Assembly: GCA_964624585.1 (NCBI GenBank)
Contig: CAZUXE010000007.1
Span: forward strand, 13,136 to 77,135
DNA length: 64,000 bases
Reading direction: 5' to 3'
DNA from: CAZUXE01 sp964624585
GTDB taxonomy: Bacteria; Hydrothermota; Tepidihabitantia; B3-TA06
Under the pieces are notes generated by a model. It did not search any database, was not told the DNA's origin, and was given only the letters and a program-made list of their open reading frames with translations. A program made the translations under genes and the position numbers. Shown in pieces: positions 27,284-34,633 of this stretch (its first letter is position 1; each line of letters opens with the position of its first letter).

Positions 27284-29034
27284 GCGTTCTCCTTTTTAAG
27301 AAAAAGAGCTGACAAATCAGGGAATTTTCTTCTAAGTTCCCTACGCAAATAACGTACAACTTCAATTGGTGTTGAATATTCTGTACATTTATTTGCAATC
27401 TTCCTCAAATCATCAACCCTAACGTTCTGAATAATAGTTCTGGCAATAGGTACAACACAAGGCGTCATTGATAATTCGTCAATACCTAACCCAATTAAAA
27501 GAGCAATACCAATAGGTTCAGAAGCCATTTCACCACAAACCCCTGCCCAAATATGCGCGCGATGCGCTACACCAATAACTCGTTTTATAAGTTGTAGAAC
27601 AGCAGGATGGTAATGATTAAATAAACGCGATATTCTCTCATTCCCCCTGTCAACCGCCAATGTATATTGCGTAAGATCGTTGGTTCCAATACTAAAAAAA
27701 TCTACATATTTGGAAAGTTTATCGGAAATCAACGCCGCCGATGGAATTTCAATCATAATCCCTACTTCCATCTCCGCATCGAATTTTTGTCCCCTTTCTT
27801 CCAGCTCTTTCTTGGCTTTCTTTAATAACAACCTAGCTCTTTTTATCTCAGAAAGGTCAGAAACCATAGGAAACATAATTTTAACATTTCCATTGGCAGA
27901 CGCTCTCAAAATAGCTCTCAACTGATCTAGAAAAATGTCTTCATTGTCAAAACAGAATCTTATCGCCCGCCAGCCTAAAAATGGATTGGCTTCTTGATAA
28001 CCGGGCAAGGCCTTATCGCCGCCGATATCAAGTGTTCGTATAATTAAAGGATGAGGCTTCAGACTTGCCGCAATTTCACTGTAGATAAAGTACTGTTCAT
28101 TCTCTGAAGGGAAACGACGCTTGGTTAGGAACAGATACTCGGTACGGAATAAACCTACACCGCGTGCGCCATAACGTTGAAGAGCGTATATCTCACTTGA
28201 GAATTCAATATTGGCAGATAAATCTATTTTCTTTTCGTCAAGAGTAATAACCGCTTTATCTGTAAAATCGACATAACTTTGTTTTCTTTTATCATAATCC
28301 TTCGCTTCATTCTGATAACTGGCTAGGCGATGGATTGTAGGGGTAAGAATTACTTGTCCCCTCTGGCCATCAATCACAACTTCATCCACGTCTTCAAGAT
28401 TATTAATCAAGGTGGTAACCCCAAGAACCGCAGGAATTTCAAGAGCGCGTGCAATTATAGCAATATGGGATGTTTTACCTCCTATTTCGGTTGCAACCCC
28501 TTTAATTTTCTTAGGATCAAGAAGCACAATTTCGGAAGGTGGAATATTGTGAGCAAGAATTACTGAATCAGCAGGAGCATCTATTATGGATACAGAAGGC
28601 ATAGACAAAAGATTACGTAACACTCTATTGGTTACATCTTCAATATCAGCAAGTCTCTCCTTAAAAAGTCCGCCTGAGGCTTCTATAAGAGGACGCGATA
28701 TCTGTTCTACCCCCTTGGAAAACCCATACTCAGCACTATAGGCTGAATCAATATATTTAGATGCAATTTCTAAAAGAGCAGGGTCTGATAGTATTTGTAT
28801 CTGTACTTCCAGAAGATCGGCAAATTCAGGGCCCAGGGCTTCACGTATACTAACCTGTATAGTTCCCAATTCTTTTTTTGTTGAGCCAAGGGTATCAGCC
28901 AGACGTTGTCTTTCCTTTTCTATTTGATTCTCGGGGATTTTAACTCTACGCAGTTCAGGAAGGGTTGAAGTAAAACGAAAAGGTCTACCTATACCTATTC
29001 CTGAAGATACAGCAATACCCCTTAAAATTTTCAA
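27280..29034 (-). CDS. ptsI: PTS Enzyme I (phosphoenolpyruvate-protein phosphotransferase)
   Basis: Cytoplasmic enzyme that autophosphorylates from PEP and passes phosphate to HPr. The active site His190 sits in GGKTSHIAIIAR. The PEP-binding barrel has GVGLFRTEYLFL, IRTLDIGGDKALPG, MFPMVSDLSEIKRA, FFSIGTNDLTQY, and the active-site Cys region GVCGEMASEP. It has 584 residues, full length. The start is TTG (29034), with GGAGGAAGA upstream and a 4-bp overlap with ptsH. It lies in one operon with HPr and mannose-family IIB, IIC and IID. Confidence 0.96.
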   Translation of the reverse strand: MKILRGIAVSSGIGIGRPFRFTSTLPELRRVKIPENQIEKERQRLADTLGSTKKELGTIQVSIREALGPEFADLLEVQIQILSDPALLEIASKYIDSAYSAEYGFSKGVEQISRPLIEASGGLFKERLADIEDVTNRVLRNLLSMPSVSIIDAPADSVILAHNIPPSEIVLLDPKKIKGVATEIGGKTSHIAIIARALEIPAVLGVTTLINNLEDVDEVVIDGQRGQVILTPTIHRLASYQNEAKDYDKRKQSYVDFTDKAVITLDEKKIDLSANIEFSSEIYALQRYGARGVGLFRTEYLFLTKRRFPSENEQYFIYSEIAASLKPHPLIIRTLDIGGDKALPGYQEANPFLGWRAIRFCFDNEDIFLDQLRAILRASANGNVKIMFPMVSDLSEIKRARLLLKKAKKELEERGQKFDAEMEVGIMIEIPSAALISDKLSKYVDFFSIGTNDLTQYTLAVDRGNERISRLFNHYHPAVLQLIKRVIGVAHRAHIWAGVCGEMASEPIGIALLIGLGIDELSMTPCVVPIARTIIQNVRVDDLRKIANKCTEYSTPIEVVRYLRRELRRKFPDLSALFLKKENA

Positions 29035-29288
29035 TCTTCCTCCTTGAAAACATTAGCCAAAACATCTATTGCTTCCTGTTCATCAGGGCCATCAACCTCA
29101 AGCAGTATAACACAACCTTCCTCTGCAGCCAATGTTAATAATGAAAGAATACTTTTACCGTTAACCTTCATTCCATCTTTAGTTATCCATACACTGCTTT
29201 CAAAACTTTCAGCCAATTTAACGAACTGAGCAGCAGGTCTGGCATGTAGACCAATCTTGTTTTTGATAACTAATTCTAAAGATTTCAT
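29031..29288 (-). CDS. ptsH: PTS phosphocarrier protein HPr
   Basis: 85-residue phosphocarrier. The phosphoacceptor His15 is in GLHARPAAQF. Ser46 in GKSILSLLTLA is at the position of the regulatory serine phosphorylated by HPr kinase in Firmicutes and some diderms, so kinase regulation is possible but no hprK is in this window. GGAGG precedes the ATG. It is placed between IID and EI, each junction overlapping by 4 bp. Confidence 0.96.
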   Translation of the reverse strand: MKSLELVIKNKIGLHARPAAQFVKLAESFESSVWITKDGMKVNGKSILSLLTLAAEEGCVILLEVDGPDEQEAIDVLANVFKEED

Positions 29289-29977
29289 AAAACAACCTCC
29301 AGCAAAATAATTACGACAAGATTAACGGCAAAGTTAAACAAGGGAGAAAGTCTAAATATCGAGAAAATCAATGAGATAGACAAAAGCAATAAAACCCAAT
29401 ACCATTGAAATCCTAAAATTAATAGCCCTGCATCTTCAAGTGGAAAAAACATTACAGATAGAATGAATCCTACAAGTAATGCTGAAGTAAAAAGTAGAGT
29501 TTTTTTGATACGAGCTATATTAATAAACATTTCTTTCAACCCATGGCGTCCCTTTTTTACACCCCTTGAAAACCCAATAAAACGTTCTCCCTGGGCAAGA
29601 ATATTGAAAGCTAATAGGAAAAAAATTATACCTGCCGAAGGATGAGCAAAAATAACAAGTATCATAGCCACAATAAGCGTAACAGGTCTTAACACACGCC
29701 AGTACAAATCATCGCCCTGAAACGCCAAGCTGCTCTCCAGAGTTGCCGAAACTCCAGATTTATCGCCTCTTCTTAATTCCTTAAGGATAACACCAGAAAG
29801 ATAAGAAGCCAAATAGGGATTCGTATTAAAAGTTGAGCGTGGAGGAGTCGGCATTCCTTTCTTTGAATTAAAAGACAACACCAAACGCATTCCAGGACTT
29901 TGCTCAGTTTTGAAATTCCAAACGTTCTGAACAAAAAGTTGGAGTAAATAATTCCTTAAAACTTTAATAAAACCCAT
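29285..29977 (-). CDS. PTS mannose-family component IID
   Basis: Membrane subunit of a mannose/fructose/sorbose-type PTS permease. The N-terminal cytoplasmic part contains FNTNPYLASYLSGVIL, and GDDLYWRVLRP is a IID hallmark. Three or four hydrophobic segments follow from residue ~100. At 230 residues it is shorter than typical IID proteins (about 270-300). It overlaps IIC by 22 bp and ptsH by 4 bp. Sugar specificity cannot be read from the sequence. Confidence 0.87.
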   Translation of the reverse strand: MGFIKVLRNYLLQLFVQNVWNFKTEQSPGMRLVLSFNSKKGMPTPPRSTFNTNPYLASYLSGVILKELRRGDKSGVSATLESSLAFQGDDLYWRVLRPVTLIVAMILVIFAHPSAGIIFFLLAFNILAQGERFIGFSRGVKKGRHGLKEMFINIARIKKTLLFTSALLVGFILSVMFFPLEDAGLLILGFQWYWVLLLLSISLIFSIFRLSPLFNFAVNLVVIILLEVVL

Positions 29978-30633
29978 ACACCTATCCAGGAGACAAAACC
30001 AATAGCCATTGGCAGAAGTCTTTTTTTAAGTCCAAGCATTACTATAGCTCCAGCTAAACCAACTGTAAAAGTTGCGGCAATTATCTTGGAAATGTGGATT
30101 TGCGGAATAAAGGGAATCGTAAGAAATGCAAATTTCGCTAATATAGCAGCTACCACAGCCATCACAATCCCCCGCAAAAATGCAACATCTAAGGCAACAA
30201 CATGCACTAATATTAAATGTAACCTTGTACGAATTGTTTTTAATCTCATGGCAATTTTTCCATTTATATATCGCTCAAATCTGTCAAGCCATCCACCCCA
30301 CACACTAGCCAAAACAGCTATAATTAAACTTAACAATACTGCTTGCTCAATCCCTGCCCCAAACAATCTCAAAGAAAAAAAGGCTACAGCACCTGAAATT
30401 CCTCCACCCTGTACATCCAATGGTACCTTTCTACCAACAGGTATCTCAACCAACCATATCGGCTGCATTATTAATCCCATAAGCGCACCTGAAATAAAAT
30501 CACCTACGGCTAAACCCAAAAGAGAAGATACAATAAGAGGTTGGGAAATACCAAACTCGCCAAAGGAATATTTATCAAGAATAAGTACTCCTGAAAGTAA
30601 AATCATGGTATAAATTATTGTATTATCGCTCAT
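29956..30633 (-). CDS. PTS mannose-family component IIC
   Basis: Polytopic membrane subunit that forms the sugar translocator with IID. It has repeated hydrophobic helices with the family's PLIVSSLLGLAVGD and GLIMQPIWLVEIPVG early and GGGISGAVAFF in the centre. The protein has 225 residues from the ATG at 30633. A TTG four codons upstream could also start it. The ATG lies 11 bp inside the end of IIB, indicating coupling. Confidence 0.85.
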   Translation of the reverse strand: MSDNTIIYTMILLSGVLILDKYSFGEFGISQPLIVSSLLGLAVGDFISGALMGLIMQPIWLVEIPVGRKVPLDVQGGGISGAVAFFSLRLFGAGIEQAVLLSLIIAVLASVWGGWLDRFERYINGKIAMRLKTIRTRLHLILVHVVALDVAFLRGIVMAVVAAILAKFAFLTIPFIPQIHISKIIAATFTVGLAGAIVMLGLKKRLLPMAIGFVSWIGVWVLLKF

Positions 30634-31132
30634 TTTTTCTCTCAATCCAATCCAGAACGTTAAATATCCTTGAAGCAGGAAGATCCTGCGCCATAAGCTT
30701 TATTCCCATATCCTTCAAGTCTAGTATAGCCTCTATGTCGTTTGAGTCAAGATTAAGAAAAGAAGTAACCATTGTTCTACCTGCTGAAGAATGGATTCCT
30801 CCCAGATTTATTGCATTAGGTATTACACCTGCTCTGCATATTTGAAAGGCATCCTGCACCGATGCAACAAGCATCATAGTCTTGATATTATTCTCAATAT
30901 TCACAATAATATCAGATAGTTCTTTTTTTGAACAAATCAATAACTCAACATCGTCTGCAAAACTATACACAGAGCTTAAAAGAATATCTTTTTTCCATGA
31001 ATCACAGGCTACTTCATCATTTATGAGAATTATACGATGAATATCGAAGGGAAGCACCCAACCGACCATAACCTGACCATGTATTAGTCTATCATCAACC
31101 CTGAACCAAAAATACGCTTTATCTAAAATCAT
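30623..31132 (-). CDS. PTS mannose-family component IIB
   Basis: Cytoplasmic phosphotransfer subunit. The sequence FRVDDRLIHGQVMVGW contains the phosphoacceptor His18, and IILINDEVACDSWKK follows as in all IIB(Man) proteins. It has 169 residues, normal for a free-standing IIB. No IIA domain is fused here or present nearby, although IIA should pass phosphate from HPr to this protein. It overlaps the preceding envelope protein gene by 4 bp. Confidence 0.92.
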   Translation of the reverse strand: MILDKAYFWFRVDDRLIHGQVMVGWVLPFDIHRIILINDEVACDSWKKDILLSSVYSFADDVELLICSKKELSDIIVNIENNIKTMMLVASVQDAFQICRAGVIPNAINLGGIHSSAGRTMVTSFLNLDSNDIEAILDLKDMGIKLMAQDLPASRIFNVLDWIERKNER

Positions 31133-32040
31133 TCCGAACCTACCGTAGGAATTTCGATAAACTGAGGAGTAACCAAATTACCATTAGCATCCTTCCCCCA
31201 CAAACGAACATGCAATGGCATTGCAGGCATACGTGAAGCGGCAAATACCGGTACTTCCACTTCGATTGTTTGGTTAGATAACACCGGAGGAACAACTATT
31301 TCCGGTATTGCTAAATACTTACTCAAACGAGCATCACGCATTTTAGAATATAGGGTAACAGAATCCGAATCCTGCAATCCACGATTTACAAGCAAAACAA
31401 GCAAGCGCCCCCGTTCATCAGATTCAAGTAACCCGTTACTGTTACCTGTAAGAGCATCATCGAATACAATTCCTGCAATCTCAAGCTTGGGAGAAATCTT
31501 TTGCTGTGAAACCGGCCCAGAGGTACCTACAGTAAATCCTAGATTAAGATATATTCTCAGCGGTGAATTTTCTATATATATAGTCCCCAAAGTAGACTGC
31601 ATTCCAAGCATCCTAACAGGAAACCATCGCCCTATAAGCTCAAGAGAAACATACGGCGCCTTAGCTTCCCAGTCAGGAGAAAGAATAAAACTTAATGGGC
31701 TTACCCCCCGATATTTTTGTCCCCAAGGGGATGCTGTTAATGATAAGGAAAGGGTCTTATCAAAATATGCTTCTCCTTTCCAAAAACGCATGTTTTGATA
31801 CAAGGGTAGAGTAAGGTGTATAGGCAGCAGAGAACCTATGAATTCCTCACCATCCACAAAACCATAGGACTCTACAATAGAGGCTCCTATCCCAAGATGG
31901 TATAACCCCATTGTAAACTCCAATAACTCCATTCTATTCGATACGGGCAAACCTACAGCATAGGTAGCCTGTATTTCTCCCCACTCACGTATCTGGGTAT
32001 CCCCCCAGAACGCTGCAAAAAGCAGCAAAAGCCGAATCAC
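31129..32040 (-). CDS. Hypothetical envelope protein with beta-sandwich C-terminus
   Basis: 303 residues, no family recognised. A short hydrophobic N-terminus (IRLLLLFAAFWG) is a probable signal peptide. Residues ~20-180 alternate as in a beta-barrel (GLYHLGIGASIVESYGF). The C-terminal ~110 residues start DALTGNSNGLLESDERGRL and continue LVNRGLQDSDSVTLYSK, the pattern of CARDB/Ig-like domains in extracellular proteins. The start is GTG at 32040 directly after the upstream stop, and it overlaps IIB by 4 bp. Its location inside a PTS operon is unusual; a role in envelope access of the sugar is speculation. Confidence 0.65.
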   Translation of the reverse strand: MIRLLLLFAAFWGDTQIREWGEIQATYAVGLPVSNRMELLEFTMGLYHLGIGASIVESYGFVDGEEFIGSLLPIHLTLPLYQNMRFWKGEAYFDKTLSLSLTASPWGQKYRGVSPLSFILSPDWEAKAPYVSLELIGRWFPVRMLGMQSTLGTIYIENSPLRIYLNLGFTVGTSGPVSQQKISPKLEIAGIVFDDALTGNSNGLLESDERGRLLVLLVNRGLQDSDSVTLYSKMRDARLSKYLAIPEIVVPPVLSNQTIEVEVPVFAASRMPAMPLHVRLWGKDANGNLVTPQFIEIPTVGSE

Positions 32041-32577
32041 CTATTCTAGCTCAAAAGCCCATTTGGAAAAACCATCAAGGGATTCATTCTGATAAAAAAC
32101 TACTGTATATTCCTTGTCATTTATAGTAAGGCTACCTTTTCCGCTAGGCAATCCGGTTAAAACTGTAAGGGTAAGCTTAAGCGTGCCAATTGGCTCGGCA
32201 TCCTTAAGCAATTCACCTAATTCACTGACTCGCGCCGGATATACCTTAGCTTCCATATAAGTACTACTAAGTTCAATAAGTTCAAGTGGATATGTTGTAT
32301 AATCAAAACGGATAGCGGATAATGAACCTAGAACCTTCTGACGCACCGGTATAGAACCCTTTTTAGTTTCCACAGATTCCATTTCATGAACTCTGGTAAG
32401 TACTTTTACCATAAAGGTATGTGAATTATCCAATTCACTATCTTCATAGGCGAATCCCATTCCGGCAAGCTCAAGTGTATACAGACCCTCTTCGGTTTTC
32501 ACCTCTTCATAAGGAACTTCAGCAGCAATTCCTGCAACTATTCCTAGAAATAAGGCCAAACTTAATTTACGCCACAT
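32041..32577 (-). CDS. Hypothetical secreted protein
   Basis: 178 residues with a clear signal peptide (MWRKLSLALFLGIVAGIAA, cleavage near 19). The mature part is predicted beta-rich and acidic, with no motif I recognise. AGGAGG precedes the ATG at 32577. The stop codon directly abuts the GTG of the next gene, and 41 bp separate it from the OmpA-like gene upstream, so the three envelope genes form one unit with the PTS. Confidence 0.7.
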   Translation of the reverse strand: MWRKLSLALFLGIVAGIAAEVPYEEVKTEEGLYTLELAGMGFAYEDSELDNSHTFMVKVLTRVHEMESVETKKGSIPVRQKVLGSLSAIRFDYTTYPLELIELSSTYMEAKVYPARVSELGELLKDAEPIGTLKLTLTVLTGLPSGKGSLTINDKEYTVVFYQNESLDGFSKWAFELE

Positions 32578-32618
32578 AACCAGCCTCCTAATTAAAAAGT
32601 TGGCTGCTTTATTATTAG

Positions 32619-34325
32619 TTAAATAGCTACGATGTCAACCCTACGGTTCATATTACGTCCTCTTCGAGTACGATTATCGCCACGAGGATGCGATTCACCA
32701 TGACCGATAATGGAGATACGAGCTGCATCAATTCCATTCTCTACAAGATAATTCTTTATAACACCAGCTCTACGCACAGAAAGCCTACGATTTGTTGCAG
32801 CCTTACCCACACTATCGGTATAACCATGAAGCTCTAACTTAACATTCGGATTATCCTTAAGTTTTTTAGCAACCTCAAGGAGTTGGGATTTTTGCTCAAC
32901 AGTTAAGCCTGACTGTCCTTTACCAAAATATACAGAGGGGAAAGAAAGCGCTACAGGTTCTTTGGGTAAAGGCTTATCCGATTTAACAACAGCAGCAGGT
33001 TCCAGTTTGAAATCTACAACTACTTCATCTGCCTTTTCAAGCTTCAAACTCTTATGTGTTTTTGCATATCCATCAGCATTAATATTAATCTTATAAGTTC
33101 CAGGAGGAACTTCCGCACGATAATAACCCGATATGCCGTCACTTACAAACGAAGGTAGTAAGGTATCAGAGTCAATAGCTTCGAATGTAATTGTAGAGCG
33201 TAAAGGATTACCTGTAACAGCATCTACAACTTTACCAAGAACAATTGCGCCGCCATGCAATGAAGGCATTTCCAACATAACAGCACCACCTTCAGCTTGA
33301 ATAAGTTGAGATTCTGTTTTTATAGAAAGATAGTCGGGATGCTCTGCAGCCAAGAAGTAATCGCCCTCAGGAGAAGCAATGCTAAATCTACCATCTTCGT
33401 CAGTTATATAAGGTTCAATATCAGGATAATCTTCAATAAATACCTTTGCCCCTACAATAGGCTCTTGTGTAGCTTTATCAACCACAACGCCTGCTATGTA
33501 TCTTCCGTCCAAGGGCATCAAATCAAAGCCAAGCCCCATGCCAGCTAGGGCGCTCCAGCGTAATGGTGTTTGCATAGGTTCAACATCTACCCCAAGATTG
33601 ATATTAAATTTAACAACCCGATGATTACCAAAAGCAAGCCTAATGCCTGGTGTAGCGTGGATATAATTGATAAAATTAGCCATATTTGCCTGCGGCACTT
33701 TAGCCGTAGTTTCAAGAATCAAAGCACCCCAAGGAAAAGGCCAGAATTCCAAGCCCAATCCACCCAAAAGGTTCGATGTACCAGCACCAAGGGTAATATA
33801 TTCGTATCCACCATTCAGATGCGCCCCAAACCATTCCGCTTTAAGGCTAAGAAGCGCACGTCCACCAAAACCAAATACATTACTCCCTACACCATCCATA
33901 TATGCAAAACCATCTATACCAGGAGCAAAATAGGATGTCCTTTTTGAGTTAAAGTAAATTGGTACACCTCCCTTTACAGACATACCAAGATTATCATAAA
34001 GGTCTCCAATACTAGAAGAATACCTACCAAAAGTAGCATACCTTCCACGAGACCAGAGAGAAAACTCAAGATAACGCCATGGGGTAAATGACAGTCCTAT
34101 ATAAGGTTTTATTTCTGTCAGTTGGGCACTAGTTCTAGTTGTATCGGGAACTACGGTTGAATCAATATTTATCATTGAACCGAATGCATTCAAATCAATA
34201 GTCAACATTCCCATATTTTCACATGCACCTGAGTATACCCCAAAAGTACCACGATTTCCCAAAACAGTATTGTATGAGAGAGCTACGCTAGTTAAAACGA
34301 AAAGCACCAGAACTGCTTTCCTCAT
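32619..34325 (-). CDS. OmpA-like outer-membrane protein with carboxypeptidase-regulatory-like domains
   Basis: 568 residues. The signal peptide is MRKAVLVLFVLTSVALS. Residues ~20-265 form a beta-barrel-like segment. Two carboxypeptidase-regulatory-like (transthyretin-type) domains follow: IAGVVVDKATQEPIVGAKVF and VLGKVVDAVTGNPLRS. A C-terminal OmpA domain has ELHGYTDSVGKAATNRRLS and the peptidoglycan-binding Asp/Arg pattern ending RRGRNMNRRVDIVAI. It anchors the outer membrane to peptidoglycan. The start is ATG 34325 with AAGGAGG; an in-frame start 9 codons upstream lacks one. It is first in the PTS operon under the promoter at 34393-34421. Confidence 0.88.
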   Translation of the reverse strand: MRKAVLVLFVLTSVALSYNTVLGNRGTFGVYSGACENMGMLTIDLNAFGSMINIDSTVVPDTTRTSAQLTEIKPYIGLSFTPWRYLEFSLWSRGRYATFGRYSSSIGDLYDNLGMSVKGGVPIYFNSKRTSYFAPGIDGFAYMDGVGSNVFGFGGRALLSLKAEWFGAHLNGGYEYITLGAGTSNLLGGLGLEFWPFPWGALILETTAKVPQANMANFINYIHATPGIRLAFGNHRVVKFNINLGVDVEPMQTPLRWSALAGMGLGFDLMPLDGRYIAGVVVDKATQEPIVGAKVFIEDYPDIEPYITDEDGRFSIASPEGDYFLAAEHPDYLSIKTESQLIQAEGGAVMLEMPSLHGGAIVLGKVVDAVTGNPLRSTITFEAIDSDTLLPSFVSDGISGYYRAEVPPGTYKININADGYAKTHKSLKLEKADEVVVDFKLEPAAVVKSDKPLPKEPVALSFPSVYFGKGQSGLTVEQKSQLLEVAKKLKDNPNVKLELHGYTDSVGKAATNRRLSVRRAGVIKNYLVENGIDAARISIIGHGESHPRGDNRTRRGRNMNRRVDIVAI

Positions 34326-34392
34326 AGCAAACCTCCTTAAAAAGATTTCCACATTCCAAAAAAGGCAAAAAACAGCCTAATCTATTTATTAA

Positions 34393-34421
34393 ATTATACA
34401 ACATGACTAAGAATTTGTCAA
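34393..34421 (-). promoter_or_regulatory. Promoter of the OmpA-like/PTS operon
   Basis: Minus strand: TTGACA (34421-34416), a 17-nt spacer, perfect TATAAT (34398-34393). The leader to the ATG at 34325 is about 60 nt. DnaA-box-like sequences lie 140-170 bp upstream. Confidence 0.8.
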
Positions 34422-34452
34422 GTACCTGTAGCGCTAATACTTACCGCCACGA

Positions 34453-34593
34453 TTATCGACAAGCCTAGCCCAGCATATCTCTAATAACTCAAAAATGCAT
34501 TAAGTATTGAATAACAATGATTTACCGCCCTTTTAGAGAAAAAAAGAACAAAGCAGAACAATTTATCCACTTATCCACATATATTTATTCACA
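34453..34593 (+). promoter_or_regulatory. Cluster of DnaA-box-like sequences
   Basis: Three boxes lie within 31 bp: TTATCCACT (34563-34571, one mismatch), TTATCCACA (34571-34579, perfect) and TTATTCACA (34585-34593, fits TTATNCACA). A further one-mismatch copy, TTATCGACA, is at 34453-34461. All are in the same orientation within an AT-rich 300-bp gap. This could be a replication origin element or a DnaA-controlled regulatory region; neither can be decided from the window. Confidence 0.5.
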
Positions 34594-34633
34594 TTGTTTT
34601 AAGATAAAAGTTGGAGAAAGTACAGGCTGAGTT

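Noticed and set aside
30086..30613. Long plus-strand frame of 175 codons opposite the PTS IIC gene
   Set aside because: It is the antisense of a gene encoding hydrophobic helices, without start signals or recognisable product.
33570..33947. Plus-strand open frame of 125 codons
   Set aside because: Antisense to the well-supported OmpA-like gene, no ribosome binding site, composition of a shadow frame.
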